A stretch of DNA of 64,000 nt from Flavobacteriales bacterium (GTDB lineage: Bacteria > Bacteroidota > Bacteroidia > Flavobacteriales_F > PHOS-HE28): positions 1-64,000 of the forward strand of contig JAIOIH010000062.1 of the NCBI GenBank assembly GCA_019912395.1. Reading direction: 5' to 3'. Positions 8,828 to 15,865 of this stretch are shown in pieces. Both the position numbers and the translations under genes were made by a program. A model generated the notes under the pieces. It was not told the DNA's origin and did no database searches. It saw only the letters and a list, made by a program, of their open reading frames with translations. Each line of letters starts with the position of its first letter. Position 1 is the stretch's first letter.

Positions 8828-9733
8828 TCACGGATTGGGGGCCTCAAAGATCTCACATTGTTCGAAAAAATAGGCAAGTACTGCTAGTATCGCCATCTGC
8901 TGTGCCGGGGTTGAACTACCCGACCACCCGGCCCACTCCTGAAGCATTCCGAAGATATCGTTTGGGCTGGGCTTGGGTTGAGTATCCCGCAATTCTTGGT
9001 ATCGGTTTCTGAACGAGGTTGCGACACGATCACCGAAGGGCGGATCAGGATGGCCATCGAAGTACTTTCCGACCATGTCGGCTTTCTCCATGCCAGCTTT
9101 CAGTAGACAGACTACGTTGTGTGATAGCTTGTTCGCCTCGATCTTTTCTGGGGGAACGATCATCACCGTCGCATTCTCATCAACCATGTCGCTCTGGGCG
9201 ATATGTTCCAGCACGGCTTCCAGATCCGCCAACCTGAGGTTAAGCTTGGCCTCATTCGTGGGCGCATAACCATACATCGACCGTTTGGCATCCAGACCAA
9301 GTTTGCTGAACTCTTGCCGCAATTCCTCCCAGCCCCACAGTTGTATGGTCCGTCCAGAATTTTCGCGCTCAAGTCCATTGATCACTTGTTGGATCGGAGC
9401 TGGAATGGCTTCTCCGTTGTATACGAAGGCCCACGTATCGAAGGCCTTACCCCAATGGACCAAGGCACCTTTGAAATCTTCTTCGATCTTCCGCTTTGCC
9501 TCCGCTGCGCTCATTTCATTCGGGGCATATACTTGGAACAAGGTACGTGTGGATGGGAGGTAGCCATCATTCTTCATGTCGCCCACATTACCCCATGGCG
9601 AACAAGGACGGAAATCTCTTGGATAGCCTTTGCCCATTACAGCCTCGAACAGCTTCTGGAACGCATTGCCCCGGGATCGGAGGAAGTCGTTCTCAAACCT
9701 CAGTTCGAAGTATGCATATGCAATCTGGTCCAT
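8828..9733 (-). CDS. ABC-three-component system effector (putative nuclease-like N-terminus plus ABC-3C C-terminal domain)
   Basis: A 301-aa first gene of the three-gene set. The N-terminal stretch RGNAFQKLFEAVMGKGYPRD, later DMKNDGY and then FQVYAP, resembles a restriction-endonuclease-like fold. The usual (D/E)XK triad is not clear: the core strand reads FQVY. The nuclease may be degenerate, or may be another fold. The C-terminal half (from about residue 190) should be the system-specific domain that docks to the middle component. Order and spacing (effector, 16 bp, middle component, 4-bp overlap, ATPase) match the typical operon. Confidence 0.75.
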   Translation of the reverse strand: MDQIAYAYFELRFENDFLRSRGNAFQKLFEAVMGKGYPRDFRPCSPWGNVGDMKNDGYLPSTRTLFQVYAPNEMSAAEAKRKIEEDFKGALVHWGKAFDTWAFVYNGEAIPAPIQQVINGLERENSGRTIQLWGWEELRQEFSKLGLDAKRSMYGYAPTNEAKLNLRLADLEAVLEHIAQSDMVDENATVMIVPPEKIEANKLSHNVVCLLKAGMEKADMVGKYFDGHPDPPFGDRVATSFRNRYQELRDTQPKPSPNDIFGMLQEWAGWSGSSTPAQQMAILAVLAYFFEQCEIFEAPNP

Positions 9734-9832
9734 CTCCGGCCCGGCATAGATAACGATGAATCAAGGAAACCAAGACAATCGGATAAGGGGGGTGTATGTG
9801 AGAAGCGAGATTGCTTCACCACGAAAACACTC

Positions 9833-10201
9833 CTACAAATACAAATACGACTGCGGCGGTTTCAGATTGTAGTGGTCCTTCAGGGACCTGGGCTTGCGGT
9901 AGCGCTTGGTGGCCTTGATGTGGATGGCATAGCCCACCTCCTTGGAGCCGAAGTAGGCCATGAAATAGTCCTTGCTGATCCCGGCGCCTTCGCGGGTGCG
10001 GTTCCACAGTTCCTCGGGCGGATGCTCCAATATGCTCTCGATCTCGAATTCACCGATCACCTTCTGCACGGGTGATGAAGCGTACACCACCACCCTTGAT
10101 ATTTCGGGCCGCTTAAAGATCATGCGGCGAAACTCGTAGTGCTTGGAGCCATCGAAGATCTTCGACGCAAACTTCGGCTTAATGGACATGAGTACCTTCA
10201 T
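9833..10201 (-). CDS. ASCH-domain protein
   Basis: A 122-aa protein of the ASCH (PUA-like fold) family. Diagnostic stretches are MKVLMSIKPKFASKIFDGSK, then YEFRR, VVVYASSPVQKVIGEFEIE and GYAIHIK. ASCH domains are thought to bind RNA or modified nucleic acid and are common in conflict and regulatory genes. Its ATG overlaps the stop of the upstream PIN-fusion gene by 4 bp (ATGA), so the two are very probably co-translated. The partner also seems to end in a PUA-like domain. Confidence 0.88.
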   Translation of the reverse strand: MKVLMSIKPKFASKIFDGSKHYEFRRMIFKRPEISRVVVYASSPVQKVIGEFEIESILEHPPEELWNRTREGAGISKDYFMAYFGSKEVGYAIHIKATKRYRKPRSLKDHYNLKPPQSYLYL

Positions 10202-11685
10202 AGCTTGCCCAAACGTACCAGTTCCACAAAGGCGTTCATCGGCAGTTCGTTGATGGTTCTCACGATGTCCATGTTAGGAAATATGCCCGCGTCCAAAAGG
10301 GAACGAAGGTTCTGGCGGTGTTTCAGCGAGTATGCATAGAGGAAGTTGATGACGAAGGGCTTGTAGCTGCCGAACCGTTCCCAGTATTCCTTGAGCTCCT
10401 CCACCTCCAACGCTGATTTCTTTCGACAGAGCTTCCGCAAGGTATCGAGATCGGCGACGGGGTTCACTACGTTCTCCACGATACCGATGGTGCTCACCAC
10501 ACCTTTGTGGATTCCACCCGTGCGATAGAACACAAGGATGTCGCCCGTAGATAGATCCCGATGCGGGGAGTGCGAGACGTAGGCCTTGCTTATGGCGTTA
10601 CGGTGCGGCTCGCCATCAACGAACGCATCAGCCTTCTCCGTTCGCAGGATGGAATCGGGGAATAGTTCAGTGTGGTACTCCGGTTTGATCGGGACGACCC
10701 AAACCCGAGCCGCCTTTGACACTTTGGGGTAAGTCTCCTTGGGGTGTGATGCATTAGCATCAACCTTCATGGGGCGAACAAATACAGCTTCACCTGTAGC
10801 CTTGGCCCCATGCCGGACGAACCCCCAGGAAGTAAGCAGCTCGATCAATCGAAGCTGCTCCGGCGATCGTTCGAAGATGGTCACGTAGATCTCGTCCACC
10901 TTGGCTTCCCGCGCATTGTCGAAGGCGATCTTCAGGAAGCGCTCGCCCATGCGCAGGCCATCAGCCACCACCTTGAGCGTTCCGATCTTCAATCGCTTCG
11001 CCGGTGCGAGAACAGGGGTGATATCCGAGTAGTTCTCGCCCCTGTCCTCCGTCTTCAGGAACAGGAAACCGCGAACGGAATCTTCTTTCGTGTAGACGTA
11101 GGCATGATCGTTCGCACGCTTCTGAAACCACCTGTCGAACGGAGGATCCACGTAATCCGCACGGAATGAGTCGAAGAAAGCATCTTGAACATCCAGCTCC
11201 CCGAACAATCGCTTCCGAACGGAAAGGACTTTGTAGTCAATGAGGTCCGGATGGTCCGTGATCGCCTGCTCCAGAAAGCGCTCGATGGTGAGTACCTGCA
11301 GCTCAATGCCCAGCGCACATGCCTTAGCGTGGATCTTTCGGTCCTCGGTGATCAGTACATCCACCCGGCCAACGAACACCTCGTTGATGAGCTTGGTATC
11401 CTCCTGGTCGTTCGCGCCCTTATCCATCGCGGCACAAACACGCTTGACCTCATCGGCCAATGGCGCAACACTTAACAGCTTGGTATAGCTATCCAGTTTG
11501 ATGGACATGGCCTGGACGACCTTTATATCCCTGTGGTGCCCGATCTCAGCGACCGTTACCGGATGCACGCACTTCTCGTACCTCAGTCTATCGAGCCAAC
11601 GGTACAATACGCCCACATCGCCATGGACCGCGGGCGTGACGGCCTCACGATGGATCACGATGTTGGTGTCGAGCAGGGCTTTCAT
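10198..11685 (-). CDS. PIN-domain / GNAT / PUA-like (EVE-like) fusion protein
   Basis: A 495-aa fusion. Residues 1-130 are a PIN ribonuclease fold: MKALLDTNIVIH (D6), E47 in VTVAEIGHH, D93/D96 in ANDQEDTKLI, and D115 in LITEDRKIHA. Together these make a plausible complete acidic active site. Residues about 190-310 resemble a GNAT acetyltransferase (MGERFLKIAF, then YVTIF, then LLTSWGFVRHGAK). From about 328 a PUA-like or EVE-like domain follows (ARVWVVPIKPEYH, then DLSTGDILVFYRTGG, then VSTIGIVENVV). It is followed by an ASCH gene with a 4-bp overlap. A nuclease joined to a nucleic-acid reader suggests an RNA-cutting conflict protein. Target and trigger are unknown. Confidence 0.8.
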   Translation of the reverse strand: MKALLDTNIVIHREAVTPAVHGDVGVLYRWLDRLRYEKCVHPVTVAEIGHHRDIKVVQAMSIKLDSYTKLLSVAPLADEVKRVCAAMDKGANDQEDTKLINEVFVGRVDVLITEDRKIHAKACALGIELQVLTIERFLEQAITDHPDLIDYKVLSVRKRLFGELDVQDAFFDSFRADYVDPPFDRWFQKRANDHAYVYTKEDSVRGFLFLKTEDRGENYSDITPVLAPAKRLKIGTLKVVADGLRMGERFLKIAFDNAREAKVDEIYVTIFERSPEQLRLIELLTSWGFVRHGAKATGEAVFVRPMKVDANASHPKETYPKVSKAARVWVVPIKPEYHTELFPDSILRTEKADAFVDGEPHRNAISKAYVSHSPHRDLSTGDILVFYRTGGIHKGVVSTIGIVENVVNPVADLDTLRKLCRKKSALEVEELKEYWERFGSYKPFVINFLYAYSLKHRQNLRSLLDAGIFPNMDIVRTINELPMNAFVELVRLGKL

Positions 11686-12037
11686 GAAGCGGTGGAAATC
11701 ATGGTTGTCGGGAAATACGGCAAAGTGGTGCTGACAATATAGTGCCCTTCACGCAGCCAGCCCTATGTTGTTCAATTCCTATCCCGATGCCCAATTACCC
11801 CCATTCTGGCACGAGCGTCCGATGCATATCGCTCCGATACCTATCGGAGCACCCTCGTGCCTTTCCGCATTAGCAAGGTTTCTACTTTCGCATCCAATGG
11901 CGGCCCTGCATCGGTGTGAACCTCCGGAGGGCTGAAAGGCTTGAAAGGGGTCTGCTCCACGCAACGAAGGTCGCCATTGCTATGTCTTGGCGCTCCATCT
12001 ATCTTGCCCGAACAAACCTATCAGAAGATCCGCGCCC
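11686..12037. other. intergenic gap with a nested palindrome
   Basis: A 352-bp divergent gap between the PIN fusion (minus) and the CpXC gene (plus). It holds a cruciform-like element (11808-11861) and TACTTTCG at about 11883, a near match to the Bacteroidota -7 box. I see no gene. Confidence 0.6.
11808..11861. repeat. nested inverted repeat (cruciform-like)
   Basis: The outer arms are GGCACGAG (11808-11815) and CTCGTGCC (11854-11861). The inner arms are GCTCCGAT (11831-11838) and ATCGGAGC (11843-11850) around a 4-base loop. No poly-T follows, so it is not an obvious terminator. Confidence 0.75.
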
Positions 12038-12469
12038 ATGACCATGAAAACAAGGAAGGAGCTGGCTTGCCCCCAATGCAGCCACAAGCAGGAGGTGATG
12101 GTGTGGTCCACAGTGAACAGCATGGACAAGGAAGCCAGCCAATTGGTGCGCGACATGAAGCTCAACATCTTCCACTGCGAGGCTTGCGGAAGTGATGCGT
12201 TCATCGATGAGAACGTTCTCTACCACGATATGGAACACAAGTACTTGGTGCAGTACGTGAGCCTGGGGGCGTTCGGCAACGAAGACTTCTACAAGCGCAT
12301 CACCAAACGTGGCACCATGATCATGGATCCAATAAGTACCGGCATTCTGGAGCTAACGGAAGGAGACTATTTCAAAAACCCGCACTACGTGTTCTCCACC
12401 CGCGAGATGGCGGCCTACATCGTTTTTCGGGAACTCTGCGCGGAGTGGGGAGCGGATGATCCCTCCTAA
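12038..12469 (+). CDS. CpXC-domain zinc-ribbon protein
   Basis: A 143-aa protein beginning MTMKTRKELACPQCSHKQEV. The CPQC at 11-14 and the second pair C47/C50 (FHCEACGS) fit a CpXC zinc ribbon. The family's role is not known, though members often sit near defence or regulatory genes. An upstream ATG at 11987 is possible but adds a poor N-terminus. The ATG at 12044 (MKTRK) is equally possible. It is followed 9 bp later by the HIRAN gene, so the two are probably one transcript. Confidence 0.82.
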   Translation: MTMKTRKELACPQCSHKQEVMVWSTVNSMDKEASQLVRDMKLNIFHCEACGSDAFIDENVLYHDMEHKYLVQYVSLGAFGNEDFYKRITKRGTMIMDPISTGILELTEGDYFKNPHYVFSTREMAAYIVFRELCAEWGADDPS

Positions 12470-12478
12470 CTTCCCCCC

Positions 12479-13009
12479 ATGGACCGCCCCACCTTCCTGA
12501 AAACCATGCTGGGCAGCTCCGCCTTGCTCACCCTACCTCCGTGGGCCATGCTCAACGCCAAGGAACAGGACCGCTTGGCGTGGACGCAGGACTGCCACGG
12601 CGTCTTCGTCTTCGATGCCTTTGTAAAGGGCTTCCGCTTCCACAAGGGGCCGGAGCTGTTGCCGCGCATCAAGGCCGAGGACCCCTTGGACCTGGTGCGC
12701 GAGCACGACAATGAACACGACCCCAATGCCGTGGCCGTGTATTGGGAAGGCCAGAAACTGGGCTACCTGCCCATGGGCGAGAACCTCTGCCTGGCCTATA
12801 TGCTGGACTATGGCCTGTTGCTGGAGGCCGAGGTGGTGTACACCGCGCCGGAGGAGGAGCCGTGGGCGCAATGCTTCATCGCGGTACACCTGTTGATGCC
12901 GAGCAACCCTTCGTTCGATGCGTACATCACGGACTACATGGACCGTCCCGATGCGGGCTACAAGCGCCGACCCGAGTACGGGGGCGAAGAGGGTGAGCCG
13001 GGTTTGTGA
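12479..13009 (+). CDS. HIRAN-domain protein with N-terminal signal-like segment
   Basis: A 176-aa protein. The first 25 residues (MDRPTFLKTMLGSSALLTLP onward) look like a signal or anchor sequence without twin arginines. Residues about 45-115 are a HIRAN domain, with the hallmark REHDNEHDPNAVAVYWEG then KLGYLP. HIRAN domains in helicases bind 3' ends of single-stranded DNA. Here the domain stands alone and may be exported, which is unusual for a DNA binder. The C-terminus is acidic and low in order. It is paired with the CpXC gene, 9 bp upstream. Confidence 0.8.
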   Translation: MDRPTFLKTMLGSSALLTLPPWAMLNAKEQDRLAWTQDCHGVFVFDAFVKGFRFHKGPELLPRIKAEDPLDLVREHDNEHDPNAVAVYWEGQKLGYLPMGENLCLAYMLDYGLLLEAEVVYTAPEEEPWAQCFIAVHLLMPSNPSFDAYITDYMDRPDAGYKRRPEYGGEEGEPGL

Positions 13010-13023
13010 ATTCCTTGGGGAAT

Positions 13024-13058
13024 GGTCAGTTGTCAGTTGTCCGCTGTCAGTTGTCAGG
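13024..13058 (+). repeat. GTTGTCAGTTGTCC-type microrepeat, copy 1
   Basis: Runs of GTCAGTTGTC and GTCCGCTGTC in tandem. The same words recur at 13357-13386 (same orientation) and 13475-13496 (inverted, as GGACAACTGACAACC). The facing arms could form a long hairpin across 13357-13496. Confidence 0.85.
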
Positions 13059-13085
13059 CTTGGCCGCGATGCTCCGCCCAGCCCA

Positions 13086-13345
13086 AGGCCGATGAGCCAG
13101 CTGGCCTGAATGCGCCGGACGGCCGAACACACCTAAAGGCCTTGAATGCCGCGTGTGCCGGAGGTCCCGCACAGCCTGAGCCAAAGGCCCTGTGCCTAAG
13201 CCAAGGAACGCACGGCCTGAATACGCCTGATGGCCGAATGCACCAGAAGACCTGATAAGGCCCAACGCACCGAAGGCCAAAAGCCGGGGCCAGATGCCAA
13301 ATGCCGAAATGCCTGAAGCCTGAATGCGCCTAAAGCCGAACATCG
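13086..13345 (+). repeat. degenerate word-mosaic repeat, plus orientation
   Basis: Three clearer copies of a unit of about 26-28 bp begin GCCTGAAT(G/A)CGCC and continue toward GGCCGAA: 13103-13130, 13214-13241 and 13317-13342. Between them the words CCTAAAGGCC, GGCCAAA and GCCGAA are shuffled. It is related in reverse complement to 6124-6260. Confidence 0.7.
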
Positions 13346-13356
13346 CGATCTAGGTA

Positions 13357-13496
13357 GTTGTCAGTTGTCCGTTGTCCGTTGTCAGGCGTTCTCAATGGAT
13401 CGCTCAGTCGCGCTCACTGCTTTCGACCGTGATGCCATAAGGAGTTTCGTTGGCACGAATCGGCCTATCGGTCCGGACAACGGACAACTGACAACC
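13357..13496. repeat. GTTGTC-type microrepeats, copy 2 and inverted copy 3
   Basis: Copy 2 (13357-13386) reads GTTGTCAGTTGTCCGTTGTC and onward. Copy 3 (13475-13496) is its inverse, GGACAACGGACAACTGACAA then CC. A stem of about 20 bp with a loop of about 90 bp is possible. Confidence 0.8.
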
Positions 13497-13509
13497 GAAG
13501 CAACCAGGA

Positions 13510-15081
13510 TCACTTCGGGCCTCCGGAAGCAACCGGCACCTCCCCCACCGGCGTTTCCCGGAAAATATCGGCCCGGTCCTCCGGCCGTGCCGCTGCGTTC
13601 CAGTGGAAGCCCTCCAAGCGCAGTTCCTCAATGGGCGCTTGGTCCAAGGGATAGAGCGTTGCCGTGGGCTGGGTGATGAAGCTCACCGTGCTCACCTTGC
13701 CACTGTCCAGCCCCACGGTGATGCGGCTGCAATCCGTGCGGTTCACGCCGGTGACCTGTTCCACGGAGTCCTTTGTTTCCTTGGCGAAATAGACGGTGCG
13801 GCTGTTGCCCTCGGCGATCAGTTCGGTGAGCTCATCGTTGTGGAAGCGACCGATCATGGTGAGGCCGGTCACTTGGTTGAAGTGCAGGCTGTCCACTTGG
13901 GAGATCATGAAGGCGGCCCCGTCCACAAAGAGCGTTTCGGCATGGCCATCGCGCAGCTTGATGCGCACGGTATCCCCACTGATCTGATCGGTCCTGCTCC
14001 AGATGAACGGGTGGCCGCGCAGGGTGATCAGGCTGTCGGCACCCACGTACGTCATGGTATCGCACACGCCTTGCAGGTCGCTCTTGAAGAAGCGGACATT
14101 GCGGCGCGCATCCACACGGCGCTGTCCCAGGCTGTCCTGCTTGGCGAACAAGGTGTCGGCGTGCAGGAAGAGGGAATCGTCGCCCATGATCATCACCATT
14201 TCCGCACGACCGGTCACCATGGACCGGCCATCGGTCTGGTTGTGCCGGCCTATTCGGCCCCGGACCAGCAGGTCGTTCACCGTGTCGGTGATGGACACAT
14301 GTCCCCAGCCCGCTCCTTCGCCTGTGGTGCGATCGTAGTGCAGGCTGTCCCCGGTGAGGACCTGCCCTTCACTGGCGATGCGCGCTGCCTTGGTGAACCG
14401 GCCCTTGCCGGTGCGTGTGTTGTAGCTGCCCCGTTCACAGTACATGCGGACCTTCCCTTGCGTGATGTGCGTGGGGCCGAGGAATTCCGCGATGCCCGAT
14501 GCGGTGGCATAGTGGAGCGTATCCGCCTCGATGGTGCGCTCGGGGTGCGAAAGGCGCACGCTATCGCTGAAGATGAACAGCCGGCTGTCCGCGTAGTAGG
14601 CGCCCTTTCCGCTGGTGAGGGTGTTCCCGTCGCGCTTGCTGATGATGCGTGCCCCGGCGTTGTATTCGGCCCGGTGGCCGCGCACATCGTAGAGCAGCGC
14701 CTCGGTGGTGAGTTCCATGCCGGGATCGCTCAGGTGGACGTTGCCCGACATGCGGGCGGTACGGTCGGCCCCGGAATAGAGGAGGCGCTCACCGGTGATG
14801 CGCAGGGTATCGCCTTGCGTGAGCCGCACGTTCCCGAATGCGCTCACGCGCTCATCCTCGTAGAGGTAGGCGCTGTCGCACGCCATCAGGGCATCGTCCT
14901 GCCTGAAGCGCACGTTCCCGATCAGTCGCTGTGCGCCGGTGGCCAGTTCCTTGTCGTACTCCCAGCGGTCGGCGTTGAGGATCTCCACGCGGTCCCTGCT
15001 CTTGGGTTCCTGGGCCTGCGCAAAGGCGGCCCAGGCGCAGCCGGACAAGAGGATGGTGGCGAGGCTCCTGAGCGTTCTCAT
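13510..15081 (-). CDS. OstA-like (LptA/LptD-N-type) periplasmic protein
   Basis: A 523-aa exported protein. The start at 15079-15081 gives the signal peptide MRTLRSLATILLSGCAWAAF ending at AQAQ. The rest is a long run of short beta-strand repeats typical of the OstA_2/LptA fold: RLIGNVRFRQDDALMACDSA, NVRLTQGDTLRITGERLLY, and MSGNVHLSDPGMELTTEALL. The fold makes a groove that carries lipopolysaccharide in LptA. In Bacteroidota such proteins are widespread but their partner is not settled. The frame reaches back to 15171, but that part lacks a signal and is basic and low quality. The OmpH-like gene lies just upstream on the same strand (61-bp gap). Confidence 0.85.
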   Translation of the reverse strand: MRTLRSLATILLSGCAWAAFAQAQEPKSRDRVEILNADRWEYDKELATGAQRLIGNVRFRQDDALMACDSAYLYEDERVSAFGNVRLTQGDTLRITGERLLYSGADRTARMSGNVHLSDPGMELTTEALLYDVRGHRAEYNAGARIISKRDGNTLTSGKGAYYADSRLFIFSDSVRLSHPERTIEADTLHYATASGIAEFLGPTHITQGKVRMYCERGSYNTRTGKGRFTKAARIASEGQVLTGDSLHYDRTTGEGAGWGHVSITDTVNDLLVRGRIGRHNQTDGRSMVTGRAEMVMIMGDDSLFLHADTLFAKQDSLGQRRVDARRNVRFFKSDLQGVCDTMTYVGADSLITLRGHPFIWSRTDQISGDTVRIKLRDGHAETLFVDGAAFMISQVDSLHFNQVTGLTMIGRFHNDELTELIAEGNSRTVYFAKETKDSVEQVTGVNRTDCSRITVGLDSGKVSTVSFITQPTATLYPLDQAPIEELRLEGFHWNAAARPEDRADIFRETPVGEVPVASGGPK

Positions 15082-15142
15082 CCGTGTATGGCCGGGCAAG
15101 GTGTTCCGGACGGGGCTGCGGGTGGTGCCGGACCGGGGCGGC

Positions 15143-15805
15143 CTACTTGGCTTTTTCCGCTTTGCGTGCACGGTGCCTCGCGTTCAAGCCGGAGACCACG
15201 GCGGAGGTGATGTCCAATCCCTTGTTCCCCACCCAGATCTGGCCGGCGTCCTGGATGCTGAAGATGTAGTCGAACCCGGCGGTCTTGTTGTAGTTCTCCA
15301 GGAACTGCTGGATCTGTCCGGTGATGTCCATCAACATTTTGGTCTGCAGCTCATCGAGCTGGTCCTGGGAGCTTGCCTGCATCTCTTGGATCTTCTGGCC
15401 GAGCTGCTCCACCTCGTTCTGGTCCGCCTTCAGCTCCGCTTGGGTGCTGTAGGTATGGTCCTTGCCCATCAGTTCGTTGTACCGCGCCTGGGCCTTTTGC
15501 ATTTCGCGTTGCAGGTTGCCCTCCATGCGCTGCCCTTCGCTGCGCACGCGCGCCGCGCTCTCGCTCACCAGTTCAAAATTGGCCTGTACGGAATCCATCA
15601 TGAAATAGGCGATGCGCGCTTCGGGCACCGGGGTGGAATCCGACAGGGCGGGAAGCGGAACCGCCTCATCCGAGCCCTGGATCCCCGTGAGCTTTTCCTT
15701 CAGGATGCGCTCCGGCACGCGGGCCCGGGTAAGCGACCAGATGATGGCACCGGTGAGCAGGATGTTCCAAAAAACGAGCAGTAGCAGCAGGGACCTTTTC
15801 GACAT
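15143..15805 (-). CDS. OmpH/Skp-family periplasmic chaperone
   Basis: A 220-aa protein with an N-terminal membrane or signal segment (LLLLLVFWNILLTGAIIWSL), then a long charged helical region (about 75-165: SAARVRSEGQRMEGNLQREM onward) and the C-terminal part VGNKGLDITSAVVSGLN, which matches the OmpH end. Skp-type proteins hold unfolded outer-membrane proteins in the periplasm. TAACTTCG at 15825-15832 (minus) resembles a -7 box 20 bp before the start. The OstA-like gene follows on the same strand, so both probably serve envelope assembly. Confidence 0.85.
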   Translation of the reverse strand: MSKRSLLLLLVFWNILLTGAIIWSLTRARVPERILKEKLTGIQGSDEAVPLPALSDSTPVPEARIAYFMMDSVQANFELVSESAARVRSEGQRMEGNLQREMQKAQARYNELMGKDHTYSTQAELKADQNEVEQLGQKIQEMQASSQDQLDELQTKMLMDITGQIQQFLENYNKTAGFDYIFSIQDAGQIWVGNKGLDITSAVVSGLNARHRARKAEKAK

Positions 15806-15865
15806 GTGTGGTTCGGGAATGGCGCGAAGTTAGCCTCCGCGCCATTCCCCAAGATCCATGCCGCC

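Larger units (their letters stand above)
13010..13509. other. repeat-filled intergenic region between convergent genes
   Basis: 500 bp with no gene. It contains GTTGTC-type microrepeats (13024-13058, 13357-13386, inverted at 13475-13496) flanking a mosaic of words (13086-13345). Frames through it are translations of repeats. Confidence 0.8.

Noticed and set aside
9203-10075. Plus-strand frame of 290 codons across the ABC-3C effector and ASCH genes
   Set aside because: It is the antisense shadow of two well-supported minus-strand genes.
13603-15210. Plus-strand frame of 535 codons
   Set aside because: It is antisense to the OstA-like gene, with the Val/Gly/His-rich bias of a shadow frame.
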